Notes: generated by a model from the letters alone, not told the origin. A stretch of 64,000 nt of DNA from Azonexus sp. (GCA_030696345.1 JAUYSK010000027.1:186001-250000); one strand, 5' to 3'; counted from the first letter of the stretch, positions 31,877-42,218 are shown. Made by a program: numbers and translations.

Positions 31877-34674
31877 TCGAATGGAATCCACAGCGTAACC
31901 TTCGACCCAATACCCATCTGGCTTTCCAGCTCAACGGAACCGCCATGGAGTTCGATGATCTCCTTGACGATGCTCATGCCCAGCCCCGTTCCAGGAATCT
32001 TGCCAGAAGTGTCGGCACGATAAAATCGCTCACAAACCCGGCTCCGCTCTTCAGCACTCATGCCGATTCCGTGGTCGCGTATTTCAATGCCGATTCTGCC
32101 CGCCGCCTTGCGAAAGTTGACGCTGACCTCGCCGCCTTTGGGCGAATACTTGTAGGCGTTGGAAACAATGTTCAGAACAGACTGCTGGATCTTTTTACGA
32201 TCGACACTGACCAAAACAGGCCCATCCGGCTTGGCTACCACCGGCAGCTCGCGACCTTCCGGCGGCTTGTAGCCTGCGACGACCTCGGCAACAATGTCCG
32301 GCAACGACTGGCGCTCGACAACAAAGTCCATGCCGCGCCGGGCTTCGATGCGGGCCAGATCGAGCAGCTCATTGATGATTGAAACCATCAGTTCAGACTG
32401 ATGGAATATCGTTCCAGCCATGTCCCGGCGCATTGCATCATCGAAATCGTCCAGCATCAACAACTCCGAGTAGCCGTAAATGCTGGCCATTGGCGTCCGC
32501 AACTCATGCGCAGCCATCGAAAGGAATTCGCTCTTCATGCGATCTACTTCGGTTTCATGCGTGACGTCACGGAAATAAAGTATCTGCGAAACACTTTCAG
32601 CCTCGGAAAGACGGATACCGACTTCCAGCACGCGACTCCCAGGGCCCGCCAGCTCCATCAACTGGCGCCGCGTCTCAACTGGTTCGTTGATCTCTTCATT
32701 GGCGACCAATTTTCGGCGCACTGCACGCAGCGCTGCAACCCCGGGGAAGGATGAGTTCGCAACACATTGCTTCCGCAACAGATCGGAAAACGAGGCCTCA
32801 TCAAGATTAACAATTTCACTGGCGTCGACATTGGCCATCCGGAGGAAGGCCTGATTGGCAAAGATGACCCGGCGATCGGCATCGAAAGAAACCAGACCAT
32901 CGGGGCTCAGCGTAAAAATCGCATTGAGTTGTTCAGAACGGTTATTCAACTCCAGCGTCCGCTCTTCAACCAGCCGCTCGAGATTTATTCGATACTCAGC
33001 CAGTTCAGCGTCAACAGCCTTGCGCTCGGAGATGTCGCGCTGCAAGACCAGCCAGAAGGTTTTTTCGCCCCATTGGGCCAGACTGACCGAAACTTCAGCC
33101 GGATACGTACTGCCATCCTTGCGCCTATGCACTGTCTCGAAAAACGCCCCATCCGTGCCGACGCTGGCCAGCATGTTATCGAGTTCGGATGCGGAAAAAT
33201 GGGCATCCCAATCCCGCGGTCGCAGCTGCAAAAGCTCATCAGTAGCGTAGCCGAGCATGGCGACACACTTCGGATTGGCCTCGAAAACGCTGCCATCCGG
33301 GTTCAGAATCATCACGCCATCTCGCTCGTGTTCAAACAGGGCGCGGCGCCGCGAAGCCTCATCTCCAATCGCTTGCAGCGTGGCGCGGCGCATCTCATCC
33401 TGATAGGAGATGGTATCGAGCAGCACATCGAAATGCTTCGCTAGTTGGCCCAGCTCATCGTTGCGTGAGGAATCGCCGACGCGGGCATTGCGATCCCCCT
33501 GACGAACCTTGGTCACGGTCCCGGCAATGCTGGCTAGCCGCTGTGTCAATTCACGTCCGGTACGCAGGAACAGCACCGAGATACCCAGCATGGTCAGTGC
33601 CAGCAATCCCGCGATCATGCCCAAAATGAGCAGAATTGCCTTGTGATAAGGGGCATCCGGAAAGCCGGCGCCGATCATGCCGATGCTTTGCCCATCGCCG
33701 TCGATGATCGGCTCGTAACCCGCAATATAGGATTCATTACCGAACTCGATGCGGCCGGTCCAAGGCAATCCTTTGCCGAGAACGGTCGCGGTCACTTCAG
33801 ATGGCGCGCGGGTACCGATAATGCGCAATCCCTGCCGCCGCTCGCGGCTGATGGCAACGGTGGTTTCGTCGACATGAATCGACGTCATCCCCTCGGTATC
33901 GTCGGGTAGCGTCCCTACCGGAAAGATGATGGCCCGCATGTGCTCGATCAGCGCAAAATCCTTGTTGAGGAGAATGCCGCCAATCAAAATAGCATCGGTA
34001 TCGTTGGCGGCCAAAGGAAAGTGGGCAGCCGCATTGATCATCACCCCCCGGGTCTCTGCCAGCGTCTTTTTCGACTGCATCGGCGAAATTTCAACTTTCG
34101 CATCGGCCGGAAAATGGGGCGAAAAAGCCCCGAGTTGATTCCCTTCGAACCGCTCGTAGCCGGCGTTGGCGACCCCGATCCTCGCCTGCCGGATAACGAA
34201 GGAATCAGGTACCCTGGCGCCGGCCGCGACCCCCGTGCTGGAACCAATCACGTTGCCATCGGATTCAGCGATGACGAGAAAATCCAGGCCGCTACCGCGT
34301 GCTGCGGTAGCCAGCATCTGGTCAAGCTCGCGCCGGTTCGTTTTTGAATGCAGCAGCTGGATCAGCCGCTCTGACTTGACAAGCTGATCAACCCGAACAC
34401 CCGCATCAGTCTTGACCTGATTCAGGTAATTGCGTGCCCCGGCCAGATTGCTGTGCAGATTCGAATACAGCAGGTTGTTGGCTCGCTCTCCACCAATCAG
34501 GACGAGCACCGCGATAACAAATGGGAATGCGATGACCAGAGGCATCAAGCCAAGGGCGAATAGACGGAAGCGCAACGAACCGTTCCAGGCGTTTTGCAAG
34601 CGCCTTGAAAACGGCAACTGGCCGGCTTCCGGCGTTACGGCCGGAGCAGCACGATTTTTGATGCGACTTGGCAT
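31873..34674 (-). CDS. membrane sensor histidine kinase (Cache-like, HAMP, two PAS, HisKA, HATPase)
   Basis: About 933 residues. One helix near 37-61 and another near 350-375 enclose a large periplasmic Cache-like sensor region. A HAMP segment follows, then PAS near 450-560 (MILNPDGSVFEANPKCVAMLGY and a PAC tail), a second PAS near 600-700 (FTLSPDGLVSFDADRRVIFANQAFL), HisKA with the phosphorylated His in MAAHELRTPMAS (near 715) and a HATPase domain with NAYKYSPKGG, DHGIGM and GTGLGMSIV. The kinase core is a close paralogue of the kinase at 49608. Its gene is divergent from the lipoprotein gene at 34813, so the two may act together. The start at 34674 (MPSRIKNRA) is preferred. Confidence 0.92.
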   Translation of the reverse strand: MPSRIKNRAAPAVTPEAGQLPFSRRLQNAWNGSLRFRLFALGLMPLVIAFPFVIAVLVLIGGERANNLLYSNLHSNLAGARNYLNQVKTDAGVRVDQLVKSERLIQLLHSKTNRRELDQMLATAARGSGLDFLVIAESDGNVIGSSTGVAAGARVPDSFVIRQARIGVANAGYERFEGNQLGAFSPHFPADAKVEISPMQSKKTLAETRGVMINAAAHFPLAANDTDAILIGGILLNKDFALIEHMRAIIFPVGTLPDDTEGMTSIHVDETTVAISRERRQGLRIIGTRAPSEVTATVLGKGLPWTGRIEFGNESYIAGYEPIIDGDGQSIGMIGAGFPDAPYHKAILLILGMIAGLLALTMLGISVLFLRTGRELTQRLASIAGTVTKVRQGDRNARVGDSSRNDELGQLAKHFDVLLDTISYQDEMRRATLQAIGDEASRRRALFEHERDGVMILNPDGSVFEANPKCVAMLGYATDELLQLRPRDWDAHFSASELDNMLASVGTDGAFFETVHRRKDGSTYPAEVSVSLAQWGEKTFWLVLQRDISERKAVDAELAEYRINLERLVEERTLELNNRSEQLNAIFTLSPDGLVSFDADRRVIFANQAFLRMANVDASEIVNLDEASFSDLLRKQCVANSSFPGVAALRAVRRKLVANEEINEPVETRRQLMELAGPGSRVLEVGIRLSEAESVSQILYFRDVTHETEVDRMKSEFLSMAAHELRTPMASIYGYSELLMLDDFDDAMRRDMAGTIFHQSELMVSIINELLDLARIEARRGMDFVVERQSLPDIVAEVVAGYKPPEGRELPVVAKPDGPVLVSVDRKKIQQSVLNIVSNAYKYSPKGGEVSVNFRKAAGRIGIEIRDHGIGMSAEERSRVCERFYRADTSGKIPGTGLGMSIVKEIIELHGGSVELESQMGIGSKVTLWIPFD

Positions 34675-34812
34675 TGATTTTCTTGGCCGGCCTGAATGAT
34701 GACCGCGCTTTGCCCCACGCACAATAACAACTCACATTTTACCACAATTGATATCTGATGTATCATTTTGTATTAAATATGAATTATTGGATGAATATTC
34801 TTGAGAAATGAT

Positions 34813-35916
34813 ATGAAAAACTCGATTTCTGGATTGGCTTTATCACTCGTTGTTGCACTCACCGGGTGCGGGCCGCAAGAATCATTTCGGATCGGCTTCA
34901 TCGGCGGCCTGTCAGATCGCAATGCCGATAACGGGCAGTCCGGGCAGAACGGGGTAATTCTCGCTATCGAACAATTCAATCGCGCCGGCGGCGTCGGTGG
35001 TCACATGGTTGAACTGATTTCTCGCGACGATGCACAGAAAAAAGACGTTGCCGCCAAATCCGCCGAGGAACTGGTTGCCGAAAAGGTGGAAGCGGTGATC
35101 GGTCCATTTACCAGCAGCATGGCCGAAGTCATCGTTCCCATTACCGGCAGGGCTGGCATCTTCCAAATCAGCCCGACGATTACGTCGATGGCGTTTTATG
35201 GCAAGGATGACAATCTTTTCCGTATCAATCGAACCACCCGTGACAACGCACGCGACTACGCGAAAGTCCTGACCGGGCGCGGCCAGCGCAATATCGCGGT
35301 GGCCTATGACATGCGTAACCGGAACTTTACTGAGTCATGGCTTAACGAGTTTCGCCAGGCCATGACCGAAAGCGGCGCCAGGCTTGCTGTGGCGGTACCC
35401 TATGAATCCAGCCCGGAAACCGATTTCACTCACGTTGTGAGTAGCATGCTCGCTGCAAAGCCGGACTGCCTGTTTTTCATCTCGGGCGCCCTTGATGTTG
35501 CCCGCCTCGCCCAACAGGCCAGAAAACAGGCCCCCAAACTGCCAATCGGAGCATCGGAATGGGCGGCGACGGAACAACTGATCGAGCTAGGTGGCGAAGT
35601 CGTCGAGGGACTGCTGATCGTACAAAATTACGACCACGACGACACTTCACCCCGATTCAAGGAGTTCAGCGAAGCCTATTTCAAACGCTTCCAGCGCAAC
35701 CCAGGCTACAGTTCCGTATCGGCCTACGATGCCGCGACTGTCGTGCTCACCGCGCTCAAAAACCGCAACTCCAGCGAAAATATGAAAGCTTCAGTTTCAA
35801 GGTCCGGCCCGTATGAAGGTTTGCAGCAACTGATCAGTTTCGACGAAAACGGGGACACGCCACGCAAGGTGTTTTTTACCGAAATTCGCGCCGGGGCGTA
35901 TAAAAAACTCAAATAG
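34813..35916 (+). CDS. periplasmic substrate-binding lipoprotein (Peripla_BP_6 type)
   Basis: 367 residues with a type II signal peptide ending ALTGC, so it is lipid-anchored. The mature part is the two-lobed LivJ/AmiC-like fold: FRIGFIGGLSDRNADNGQSG at the start of the first lobe, LAIEQFNRAGGVGGHMVELI, AEKVEAVIGPFTSSMAEVI, and NPGYSSVSAYDAATVVLTAL in the second lobe. No ABC permease or ATPase genes accompany it. It is divergent from a sensor kinase and precedes another signalling block, so a ligand-sensing accessory role is more likely than transport. That role is inference. The ligand is not predictable; amino acids, urea and amides are typical of the family. Confidence 0.85.
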   Translation: MKNSISGLALSLVVALTGCGPQESFRIGFIGGLSDRNADNGQSGQNGVILAIEQFNRAGGVGGHMVELISRDDAQKKDVAAKSAEELVAEKVEAVIGPFTSSMAEVIVPITGRAGIFQISPTITSMAFYGKDDNLFRINRTTRDNARDYAKVLTGRGQRNIAVAYDMRNRNFTESWLNEFRQAMTESGARLAVAVPYESSPETDFTHVVSSMLAAKPDCLFFISGALDVARLAQQARKQAPKLPIGASEWAATEQLIELGGEVVEGLLIVQNYDHDDTSPRFKEFSEAYFKRFQRNPGYSSVSAYDAATVVLTALKNRNSSENMKASVSRSGPYEGLQQLISFDENGDTPRKVFFTEIRAGAYKKLK

Positions 35917-36129
35917 TGCTGACGCCTCACCGTTGGTGAGAACCCCTCATCAACGAGCATTCACCTCAGGTGACTGGCGCTTGAATTTGAGCGCCTTACA
36001 AGCAGGCAAGCCTTCACTAATTTTGCCGATAAATACGAAAGTGACGAATATATTGATATTTCTGATTTTCTGTACTATGCTGATTTCAGGGTGACCTACC
36101 TCTAGAAAAATAAGATTTTGGAGTGAATC

Positions 36130-38058
36130 ATGAGCAGTCTTCTGTTTCCGAAATCAACCGGTTTGATTGGCGAAATTAACAGCCAAAGCTCTGTGGTTGC
36201 GCTTATGCAAGCCGCGCTCGACGCCTTGCCGGCCCATATCGCCATCTTGGACGGGACGGGAAAAATCATCGGGGTCAATGCACGCTGGATTGATTACGCC
36301 AAGGAAAATGCCCTGGATCGATTTGAGTTTGGCGTAGGCGATAACTATCTTGATATCTGCCAACCAGCCAGCATTCAGGATGATCCCGATGCAATCGCGG
36401 TTATTAATGGCCTGAGGGCCGTGCTCAACGGTTCATCGCATGAGCCCTTCAATCACGAATATCTTTGCCCTCACCCCGCAGATCCCGGACGCGACCGCTG
36501 GTTTCACTTGAGCGTCATGCCTTTCTCCCTGAACTGCAAGCAGTGCGCGCTGGTATCTCATGAAGATATTACCGCCCGGCATGTTGGCGAGCGCTCGCAA
36601 AAGCTTCTGAAAGCGGCCATGGCGAATACCCGTTCAGCGATCATGATTACCAATCGCGCGGGCGATATTGAATACGTCAATGCCGGCTTTTCAGAAATCA
36701 CGGGATACGCCAGGAATGAAGTCCTGGGCAAAAACCCTCGGATCCTTAAATCCGGAAAGATTTCAGCCGAGACTTATGCCGCTATCTGGCAATCAATATC
36801 TTCCGGCCACCTCTGGAAGGGGCAGGTCTGCAATCGCCGCAAGGATGGGCAACTTTACTGGGAGGAAATGACGATCAACCCGATAAAGGATCCGGATGGA
36901 GTCATTACTCATTTCGTCGCCGTCAAAGAAGATATCACTGAAGAAAGACTTAAAGAATCTCTCTACGCAGGGGTAATCAGCGCATCAGCCGATGGGTTCA
37001 TTGCGCTTGATGAACAACTACGGATCACCGAATGGAGTCCGCAAGCCGAAACAATTCTTGGTCTGGGTGCCAAAGACGTAATCGGCAAGGACTTCATTGC
37101 CTCGGTAATTGCACCGGAGCTCCTCGCTGATGCATTACTCCAGTATCGCCATTTTCAATCCGGTCAGCCTTCAAGGTTGATTGGGAGACCACACCGTACG
37201 CAAATGCGCCATCACGACGGTAGCATTTTGCCCGTTGAACTGTGGCTCACCGCGATCGATCTGCAAGGCGACCTGCGTTTCTCGGGGTTTATCAGAGATT
37301 TGTCGGATGTCGTGCGGGGAGAGCATGTGCTCCTTGAAGCTCAGAAGATGGAAGGTGTCGGCCAGATGGCTGGTGGCCTGGCGCATGATTTCAACAATCT
37401 ACTGCAGATTATTGGCGGAAGCCTTCAGATTGCAGCAATGAAAGCACCGCCAGAGAGCATTAAACACATCAATAACGCGATCGATGCGGCAAAACGTGGC
37501 TCCGCAATTACAAAATCTCTAACAACCTTTGCACGTCGTGGGGAAATGCGTCCTGTAGAAGCGGATATCAACGAGCTGCTGATAGATATCGAACCACTCA
37601 TTCAGCAAACAGTTGGAAAGCAGATTGTCGTCACCCTGACTGCAACAGCCATTCAGTCAAAGGTTCAGATTGACGTCAGCGGATTCAACAACGCCATCAT
37701 CAATCTAGCCGCCAATGCCCGCGATGCCATGCCGGAGGGAGGGAAACTTCTCATCTACGCTTACTCGCAGCATATTGCCCACAAAGTGGCTGGCGCTCCG
37801 ATAGACCTTCCTGAAGGCGACTATGTCGTAGTAGGGGTCGATGACACCGGTGAAGGCATGTCAGAGGCTGTGATTGCCAAGGCATTCGAACCGTTCTTTA
37901 CCACCAAGGAATTGGGCAAGGGGACTGGGCTTGGTTTGGCCATGGTGTATGGCATATGCCGCCAGTCAGGCGGCAGTGCCCGAATTTCCAGCCAGCTTGG
38001 CGTTGGCACATCAATACAGCTCATTCTGCCAACGGCATTGCCCAAAAACGAAGGTTAA
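36130..38058 (+). CDS. cytoplasmic sensor histidine kinase with three PAS domains
   Basis: 642 residues and no membrane helix. PAS 1 (about 25-150) has LPAHIAILDGTGKIIGVNARW and the motif NCKQC. PAS 2 (about 160-285) has MITNRAGDIEYVNAGFSEITGY followed by a PAC segment. PAS 3 (about 290-405) has ISASADGFIALDEQLRITEW. The HisKA-like region carries GGLAHDFNNLLQI, with the likely phosphorylated His near 419. The HATPase domain has NLAANARDAMPEGG, DTGEGM and GKGTGLGLAMV. The AHDFNN box is typical of the hybrid/NtrB-like soluble kinase group. It is followed after 3 bases by a receiver-only gene and then by an HTH-REC gene, probably its outputs. Confidence 0.92.
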   Translation: MSSLLFPKSTGLIGEINSQSSVVALMQAALDALPAHIAILDGTGKIIGVNARWIDYAKENALDRFEFGVGDNYLDICQPASIQDDPDAIAVINGLRAVLNGSSHEPFNHEYLCPHPADPGRDRWFHLSVMPFSLNCKQCALVSHEDITARHVGERSQKLLKAAMANTRSAIMITNRAGDIEYVNAGFSEITGYARNEVLGKNPRILKSGKISAETYAAIWQSISSGHLWKGQVCNRRKDGQLYWEEMTINPIKDPDGVITHFVAVKEDITEERLKESLYAGVISASADGFIALDEQLRITEWSPQAETILGLGAKDVIGKDFIASVIAPELLADALLQYRHFQSGQPSRLIGRPHRTQMRHHDGSILPVELWLTAIDLQGDLRFSGFIRDLSDVVRGEHVLLEAQKMEGVGQMAGGLAHDFNNLLQIIGGSLQIAAMKAPPESIKHINNAIDAAKRGSAITKSLTTFARRGEMRPVEADINELLIDIEPLIQQTVGKQIVVTLTATAIQSKVQIDVSGFNNAIINLAANARDAMPEGGKLLIYAYSQHIAHKVAGAPIDLPEGDYVVVGVDDTGEGMSEAVIAKAFEPFFTTKELGKGTGLGLAMVYGICRQSGGSARISSQLGVGTSIQLILPTALPKNEG

Positions 38059-38061
38059 ATC

Positions 38062-38475
38062 ATGTCGAAACCAAAGATACGCGGCCTGCTGCTTTCCATT
38101 GATGATGAACAAATGGTTTGCGAGGTGATCACTTCGCTAGCGGCTACAACAGGATTTAATTGCCTCCAGGCAGGAACTCCCGCTGAAATCAAGACAGCAC
38201 TCGACCAGAATCCCGACGTGATCGTGCTGGACATGACGATGCCGGATATGGATGGCATCGAAGTGATCTGGGAATTGAAACGCCGCAAGAGCAAAGCGAG
38301 CCTCATTATCTCCAGCGGATTTGACTCTGCAGTAATTAGCGCAGCCGAGCAGATTGCTGCCAACTCCGACCTAAGGTGTGTCAAGCGCCTTGACAAGCCA
38401 TTCGATGCAGAAACAATGCTTGGTATATTCGAAGAGTTGCTAGAAGGTCTAGATATTTCAGCCCCCCCCAACTGA
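38062..38475 (+). CDS. stand-alone receiver-domain response regulator
   Basis: 137 residues, a CheY-like receiver without an output domain. The acidic pocket is present (SIDDEQM), with the phospho-acceptor Asp in VIVLDMTMPDMDGIEV and the conserved Lys in KRLDKPFD. A pocket mismatch (DDEQ instead of DDD/EDE patterns) is minor. It starts 3 bases after the PAS kinase gene and is likely phosphorylated by it, passing the signal on or acting as a phosphate sink. Confidence 0.9.
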   Translation: MSKPKIRGLLLSIDDEQMVCEVITSLAATTGFNCLQAGTPAEIKTALDQNPDVIVLDMTMPDMDGIEVIWELKRRKSKASLIISSGFDSAVISAAEQIAANSDLRCVKRLDKPFDAETMLGIFEELLEGLDISAPPN

Positions 38476-38479
38476 GCCA

Positions 38480-39115
38480 ATGACCATGATGCTTACCTTA
38501 CCAACCACCTGCTCTACTCGCGAAGCCGCCAAGCGGCTCAATGTTGCTTTGAGCACAGTTCAAGTGTGGGTTGAAACCGGCGCACTTGAAGCATGGAAGA
38601 CCCCGGGAGGACATCGGCGGGTGACCGTTGAATCGGTGGATCGATTGCTGTCAAAAGGCATGACAGCCAATCAACAGCGATCAAGTGTCCCCGTCACCGC
38701 ACCAAGCTCTACGCCACATCCGTTACGCGTCCTTGTGGTCGAGGATGAAGATGCAGTACGCAGTATTTACGAAGCAGTTATTGAAAGCTGGGAACTGCCT
38801 ATTTCCCTGGGACTTTCCAATAACGGTTATGACGCGCTATTGCGAGTTGGAAATGAGATACCCGATCTCATCATTACCGACCTGAACATGCCCGAAATGG
38901 ATGGTTTCAAGATGATCCAGGCCTTGCGAAACTTCAAAGCAACTGCGGCCATTCAGATTGTTGTCGTGACCGGTTTGAGTGATGCAGACATTGCCGATGA
39001 AGGGGGGCTCCCCGACGGCGTACAGCTTCTGCAAAAGCCTATCGACTTCAATCTGCTAAAAACAGTGGCGCTAGATGCCTTATCCAGATTGGAAAGTACC
39101 CAAAAGAGCACCTAA
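38480..39115 (+). CDS. response regulator with N-terminal excisionase/MerR-like HTH and C-terminal receiver (copy 1)
   Basis: 211 residues in an inverted domain order. Residues 10-55 are a winged HTH of the excisionase/MerR-like type: STREAAKRLNVALSTVQVWV followed by TGALEAWKTPGGHRRVT. After a Ser/Pro linker, residues 75-205 are a receiver domain with the acidic pocket VVEDEDAV, the phospho-acceptor Asp in LIITDLNMPEMDG and the Lys in LLQKPID. Most response regulators place the receiver first. Two paralogues with the same order lie at 41103 and 51640. It follows the kinase and receiver genes and should be the transcriptional output of this module; targets are unknown. Confidence 0.88.
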   Translation: MTMMLTLPTTCSTREAAKRLNVALSTVQVWVETGALEAWKTPGGHRRVTVESVDRLLSKGMTANQQRSSVPVTAPSSTPHPLRVLVVEDEDAVRSIYEAVIESWELPISLGLSNNGYDALLRVGNEIPDLIITDLNMPEMDGFKMIQALRNFKATAAIQIVVVTGLSDADIADEGGLPDGVQLLQKPIDFNLLKTVALDALSRLESTQKST

Positions 39116-39182
39116 GGTTTGACCGCTGGTCCAAATTTCGTTGCGCCATAAAATGACGAATATGATTAAAGGGAGCAAAACA

Positions 39183-40817
39183 ATGTCGCTCAACAACATC
39201 TCTATCGCAGGGCGTTTGACGCTATCAATAGCGTTGGCTTTGCTACTCTCTCTTGCTGGCATGATTGCCTGGCAGAACGCTGAAAATCGCGAGGCGGCGC
39301 TGGGTCAGGCACGTGAATTTGCCTACAGCGCGCATGAAATGACATTGGCCGGGCTGACGGGGATGATGATCACGGGCACCATTAGTCAGCGTGAGGTATT
39401 CCTGGATCAGATAATGAAGCTGGAGGCGATACGCGATTTGCATGTCAGTCGCGCACCAGCGGTGATCAAGTTCTTCGGGCCGGGGAAGGAGTCTGATCGT
39501 CCCGAGGATGCCGCAACGGCGGACGTCATGCGAACCGGAAAGACGATTGATCGCGTGGAATCGGACGCAAGTGGCGAATACCTTCACATCATCAAACCAG
39601 CCCTGGCCAGTTCGAACTACCTCGGAAAAAACTGCATTACCTGTCATCAGGTACCGGAAGGAACCGTGCTTGGAGTGGTCAGCATGAAGGTGTCGCTGGA
39701 CAAGGTCACGGCGGCCATCAGAGCTCAGAGAACCAAGCTCGCAATTGTTGGCACCGTAATCTGCCTCGTAATGTTCACTTTGATCTACCTTTTTGTTCGT
39801 CGCTTCGTCTCTTTGCCGTTAGCCGCAATGACTCAGGGACTGAACCTGATTTCGAACGGGGAAGGCGATCTTGAGCATCGACTGTCAGTAAAGAAGATGG
39901 ATGAAGTCGGACATGCTTCGCTCGCCTTCAACCAGATGATGGACAAATTTTCACGACTGGTTCGGCAAATCAGCGGCACGGCCAGCGAAGTTCATTCATC
40001 TGTTAGCGAGCTTGTTTCGGTGGCATCCAAGGTTTCCAACAGCTCACGCGAGCAGCAAGAACGCTCACTTGTCGCAACAAAAGCGGTAGAAAACGTAGCG
40101 CTAGGTGTTGCCTCGATCGCTACAACCGCTGAGCAGGTTCGCGAGCAGTCCCACGCCAACCTTGATGACTCTATACGAGGGAGTGAGAGCCTGGTGTCGC
40201 TCATTGCCTCAATGGAGTCCGTACGTGGCTCGGTCCAGGGTATCGTTGATTCCGTCCATCAGTTTGTCAGCAGTACTCGCTCAATCAACAGCATGACCCG
40301 GCAGGTCAAGGACATCGCCGAGCAGACCAATCTTCTTGCCTTGAATGCAGCCATTGAAGCAGCCAGGGCTGGCGATCAAGGTCGTGGCTTTGCGGTCGTT
40401 GCCGATGAAGTACGAAAACTGGCTGAAAAATCGAGCGGATCAGCCAGTGATATCGATCACGTTACGCAAGAGATTACTGCGCAGTCCGAACAAGTCATGT
40501 CAGCTATTGAGACAGGTTTGCGGCGCCTTGACCGTAGCCAGGAAGATGTCGCCTCAGTTGCCAAGGTTCTCGAGAGAGCAGCGAGTGGTGTTGCAAAGTT
40601 GAATATCGGAATTGATGCCATTGGTAATGCGACAACCGAGCAACAATTAGCTAGCTCGTACGCCTCTGAGAACATTGAGCAAATTGCGGTCATGGCCAAA
40701 GCGAATACCGAGGCTATCGCCTCTGTCGTTGTATCAGCGAAACGTCTTGAGACTTTTGCGGATGGACTGACAGCTACCGTCGGGAAATTTCAACTGGGTA
40801 ATACAGTGATGAGCTAA
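39183..40817 (+). CDS. methyl-accepting chemotaxis protein with periplasmic c-type haem motif
   Basis: About 544 residues. An N-terminal helix ([19 protein letters not shown]) and a second near residues 180-200 bound a periplasmic sensor domain. That domain contains the haem-binding motif CITCH near residue 150, in [26 protein letters not shown], as in DUF3365/haem-PAS sensors. A HAMP segment follows, then the methyl-accepting signalling region with the hairpin-tip sequence [17 protein letters not shown]. It probably senses a redox state, oxygen, nitric oxide or a small ligand at the periplasmic haem and signals to CheA. ATG at 39183 has GGGAG upstream. No che genes are nearby. Confidence 0.9.
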   Translation: MSLNNISIAGRLTLSIALALLLSLAGMIAWQNAENREAALGQAREFAYSAHEMTLAGLTGMMITGTISQREVFLDQIMKLEAIRDLHVSRAPAVIKFFGPGKESDRPEDAATADVMRTGKTIDRVESDASGEYLHIIKPALASSNYLGKNCITCHQVPEGTVLGVVSMKVSLDKVTAAIRAQRTKLAIVGTVICLVMFTLIYLFVRRFVSLPLAAMTQGLNLISNGEGDLEHRLSVKKMDEVGHASLAFNQMMDKFSRLVRQISGTASEVHSSVSELVSVASKVSNSSREQQERSLVATKAVENVALGVASIATTAEQVREQSHANLDDSIRGSESLVSLIASMESVRGSVQGIVDSVHQFVSSTRSINSMTRQVKDIAEQTNLLALNAAIEAARAGDQGRGFAVVADEVRKLAEKSSGSASDIDHVTQEITAQSEQVMSAIETGLRRLDRSQEDVASVAKVLERAASGVAKLNIGIDAIGNATTEQQLASSYASENIEQIAVMAKANTEAIASVVVSAKRLETFADGLTATVGKFQLGNTVMS

Positions 40818-41102
40818 CTCGAATCGGTTTCAATTATGCGGTTCCAGTAATGCCTGCCCGATCGAAGCAAATGATCGAACATTGTGGGTACCTCAGCCAA
40901 GGCTTTAGTCCATCAACAAGCACAACGCCTGCATGCGGCTTAATTCTCCGAAGGAAAATACAGAGCAAGCAAGCGAACACATAACAAATACACCCGCTCC
41001 ATAATAGTTTCATATATCAGTCACAGCGGTTTCAGTTAATTTTACATTTTTCGATTTTACGCATAAAATGAAATTACTGAAGCCATAGAAAGCCACGCCA
41101 GC

Positions 41103-41720
41103 ATGCTACGTACAGAATCGCCCAGCGCATTCCTAACGACACGCGAAGCCGCTAAGGCACTAGGAATCTCATTGCGTACGGCCCAGTTATGGGTTGAGAA
41201 CGGGCAGCTCGAAGCCTGGAAGACGGAAGGTGGCCATCGCCGCATCACTCGTGGTTCAGTTCAGCGACTGCTCAGGGGAAATCTGCCGTCCGTTGCGCCA
41301 GAGAAACCAGAAGCGCAGCCACCCAGCCCCGAGCGCATCAAGGTACTCATCGTCGAAGACGACAGCATTCTGCTCAAACTTTACAAAACCATGTTTGCGA
41401 GCTGGAAACTGCCGGTTGACGTCATTACCGCAGGGAACGGCATCGATGGCCTTATCCGGATCGGAAAAGATTCGCCGGACCTGATGATCACCGACTTGGG
41501 CATGCCAGGAATGGATGGCATCCAGTTGATCCGTAACCTCGTCACCTCATCCTTGCGTGAAGGGCTCGAGATTGTTGCAGTTTCTGGCCTGGACGCGACA
41601 GAAATCGCTGCACGCGGAGGTCTGCCGCCAGAAATTGCCGCTTTTTCCAAGCCCGTTCCTTTCGCCCAGCTCAAGAGCATCGTCAACAGCATTGTCGAAC
41701 GCCGCTCAGCCTATCTCTAG
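41103..41720 (+). CDS. response regulator with N-terminal excisionase/MerR-like HTH and C-terminal receiver (copy 2)
   Basis: 205 residues. The HTH at residues 11-50 reads LTTREAAKALGISLRTAQLWV, then NGQLEAWKTEGGHRRIT. A Pro-rich linker leads to the receiver (about 77-200) with IVEDDSILLKLYKTMF, the phospho-acceptor Asp in LMITDLGMPGMDGIQL and the Lys in AFSKPVPF. It is a clear paralogue of the genes at 38480 and 51640. It starts a run of genes with the receiver at 41846 and the GGDEF protein at 42219, so this copy may link transcription and c-di-GMP output in one pathway. The upstream 285 bases are AT-rich with TAAAAT at about 41065. Confidence 0.88.
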   Translation: MLRTESPSAFLTTREAAKALGISLRTAQLWVENGQLEAWKTEGGHRRITRGSVQRLLRGNLPSVAPEKPEAQPPSPERIKVLIVEDDSILLKLYKTMFASWKLPVDVITAGNGIDGLIRIGKDSPDLMITDLGMPGMDGIQLIRNLVTSSLREGLEIVAVSGLDATEIAARGGLPPEIAAFSKPVPFAQLKSIVNSIVERRSAYL

Positions 41721-41845
41721 GGAGAAATGAATTGAATCTTACCGAAAACGCTCTCTTTTCCGCGACTGAACCGACCCCCAATCGCCGAAGCATGGATCGC
41801 GAATCAAACAGCACCACTACAAACGAACCTAATCTGGAGCCCAAG

Positions 41846-42211
41846 ATGGCCAAGGTACTTCTCGTTGATGATCACTCCGATATCCGCCGCCTGGTACGTA
41901 TCACGCTGGGCAAAGCCTTCGAGGTACTTGAGGCCGAAGACGGTGCAACGGCACTTGAAATAGTGCGCCAACAGAAACCGGACCTGGTCGTTCTCGACAT
42001 CATGATGCCCGGAGCGCTGGATGGGCTGCAGGTGCTTGATGCCATCAAGGCCGATGTAAAACTTGCAGCAACGCGGGTCATCATGGTTACGGCACGTGGC
42101 CAGGCCCAGGACTACGAATATGGCATGCAGCGCGGCGCGGATGCCTATTTCATCAAACCGTTCAGCCCCTTGCAATTGGTTGCGTCAATCAAGGAAATAC
42201 TTGCCCGGTGA
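41846..42211 (+). CDS. stand-alone receiver-domain response regulator
   Basis: 121 residues, CheY-like. Pocket residues: LLVDDHSDIR, the phospho-acceptor Asp in LVVLDIMMPGALDGL and the Lys in YFIKPFSP. The ATG at 41846 has GGAG at the right distance; upstream in-frame starts (41732, 41792) would add a low-complexity N-terminus and are less likely. It ends 7 bases before the diguanylate cyclase gene, which it may control after phosphorylation by one of the local kinases. Confidence 0.88.
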   Translation: MAKVLLVDDHSDIRRLVRITLGKAFEVLEAEDGATALEIVRQQKPDLVVLDIMMPGALDGLQVLDAIKADVKLAATRVIMVTARGQAQDYEYGMQRGADAYFIKPFSPLQLVASIKEILAR

Positions 42212-42218
42212 GGTCATC

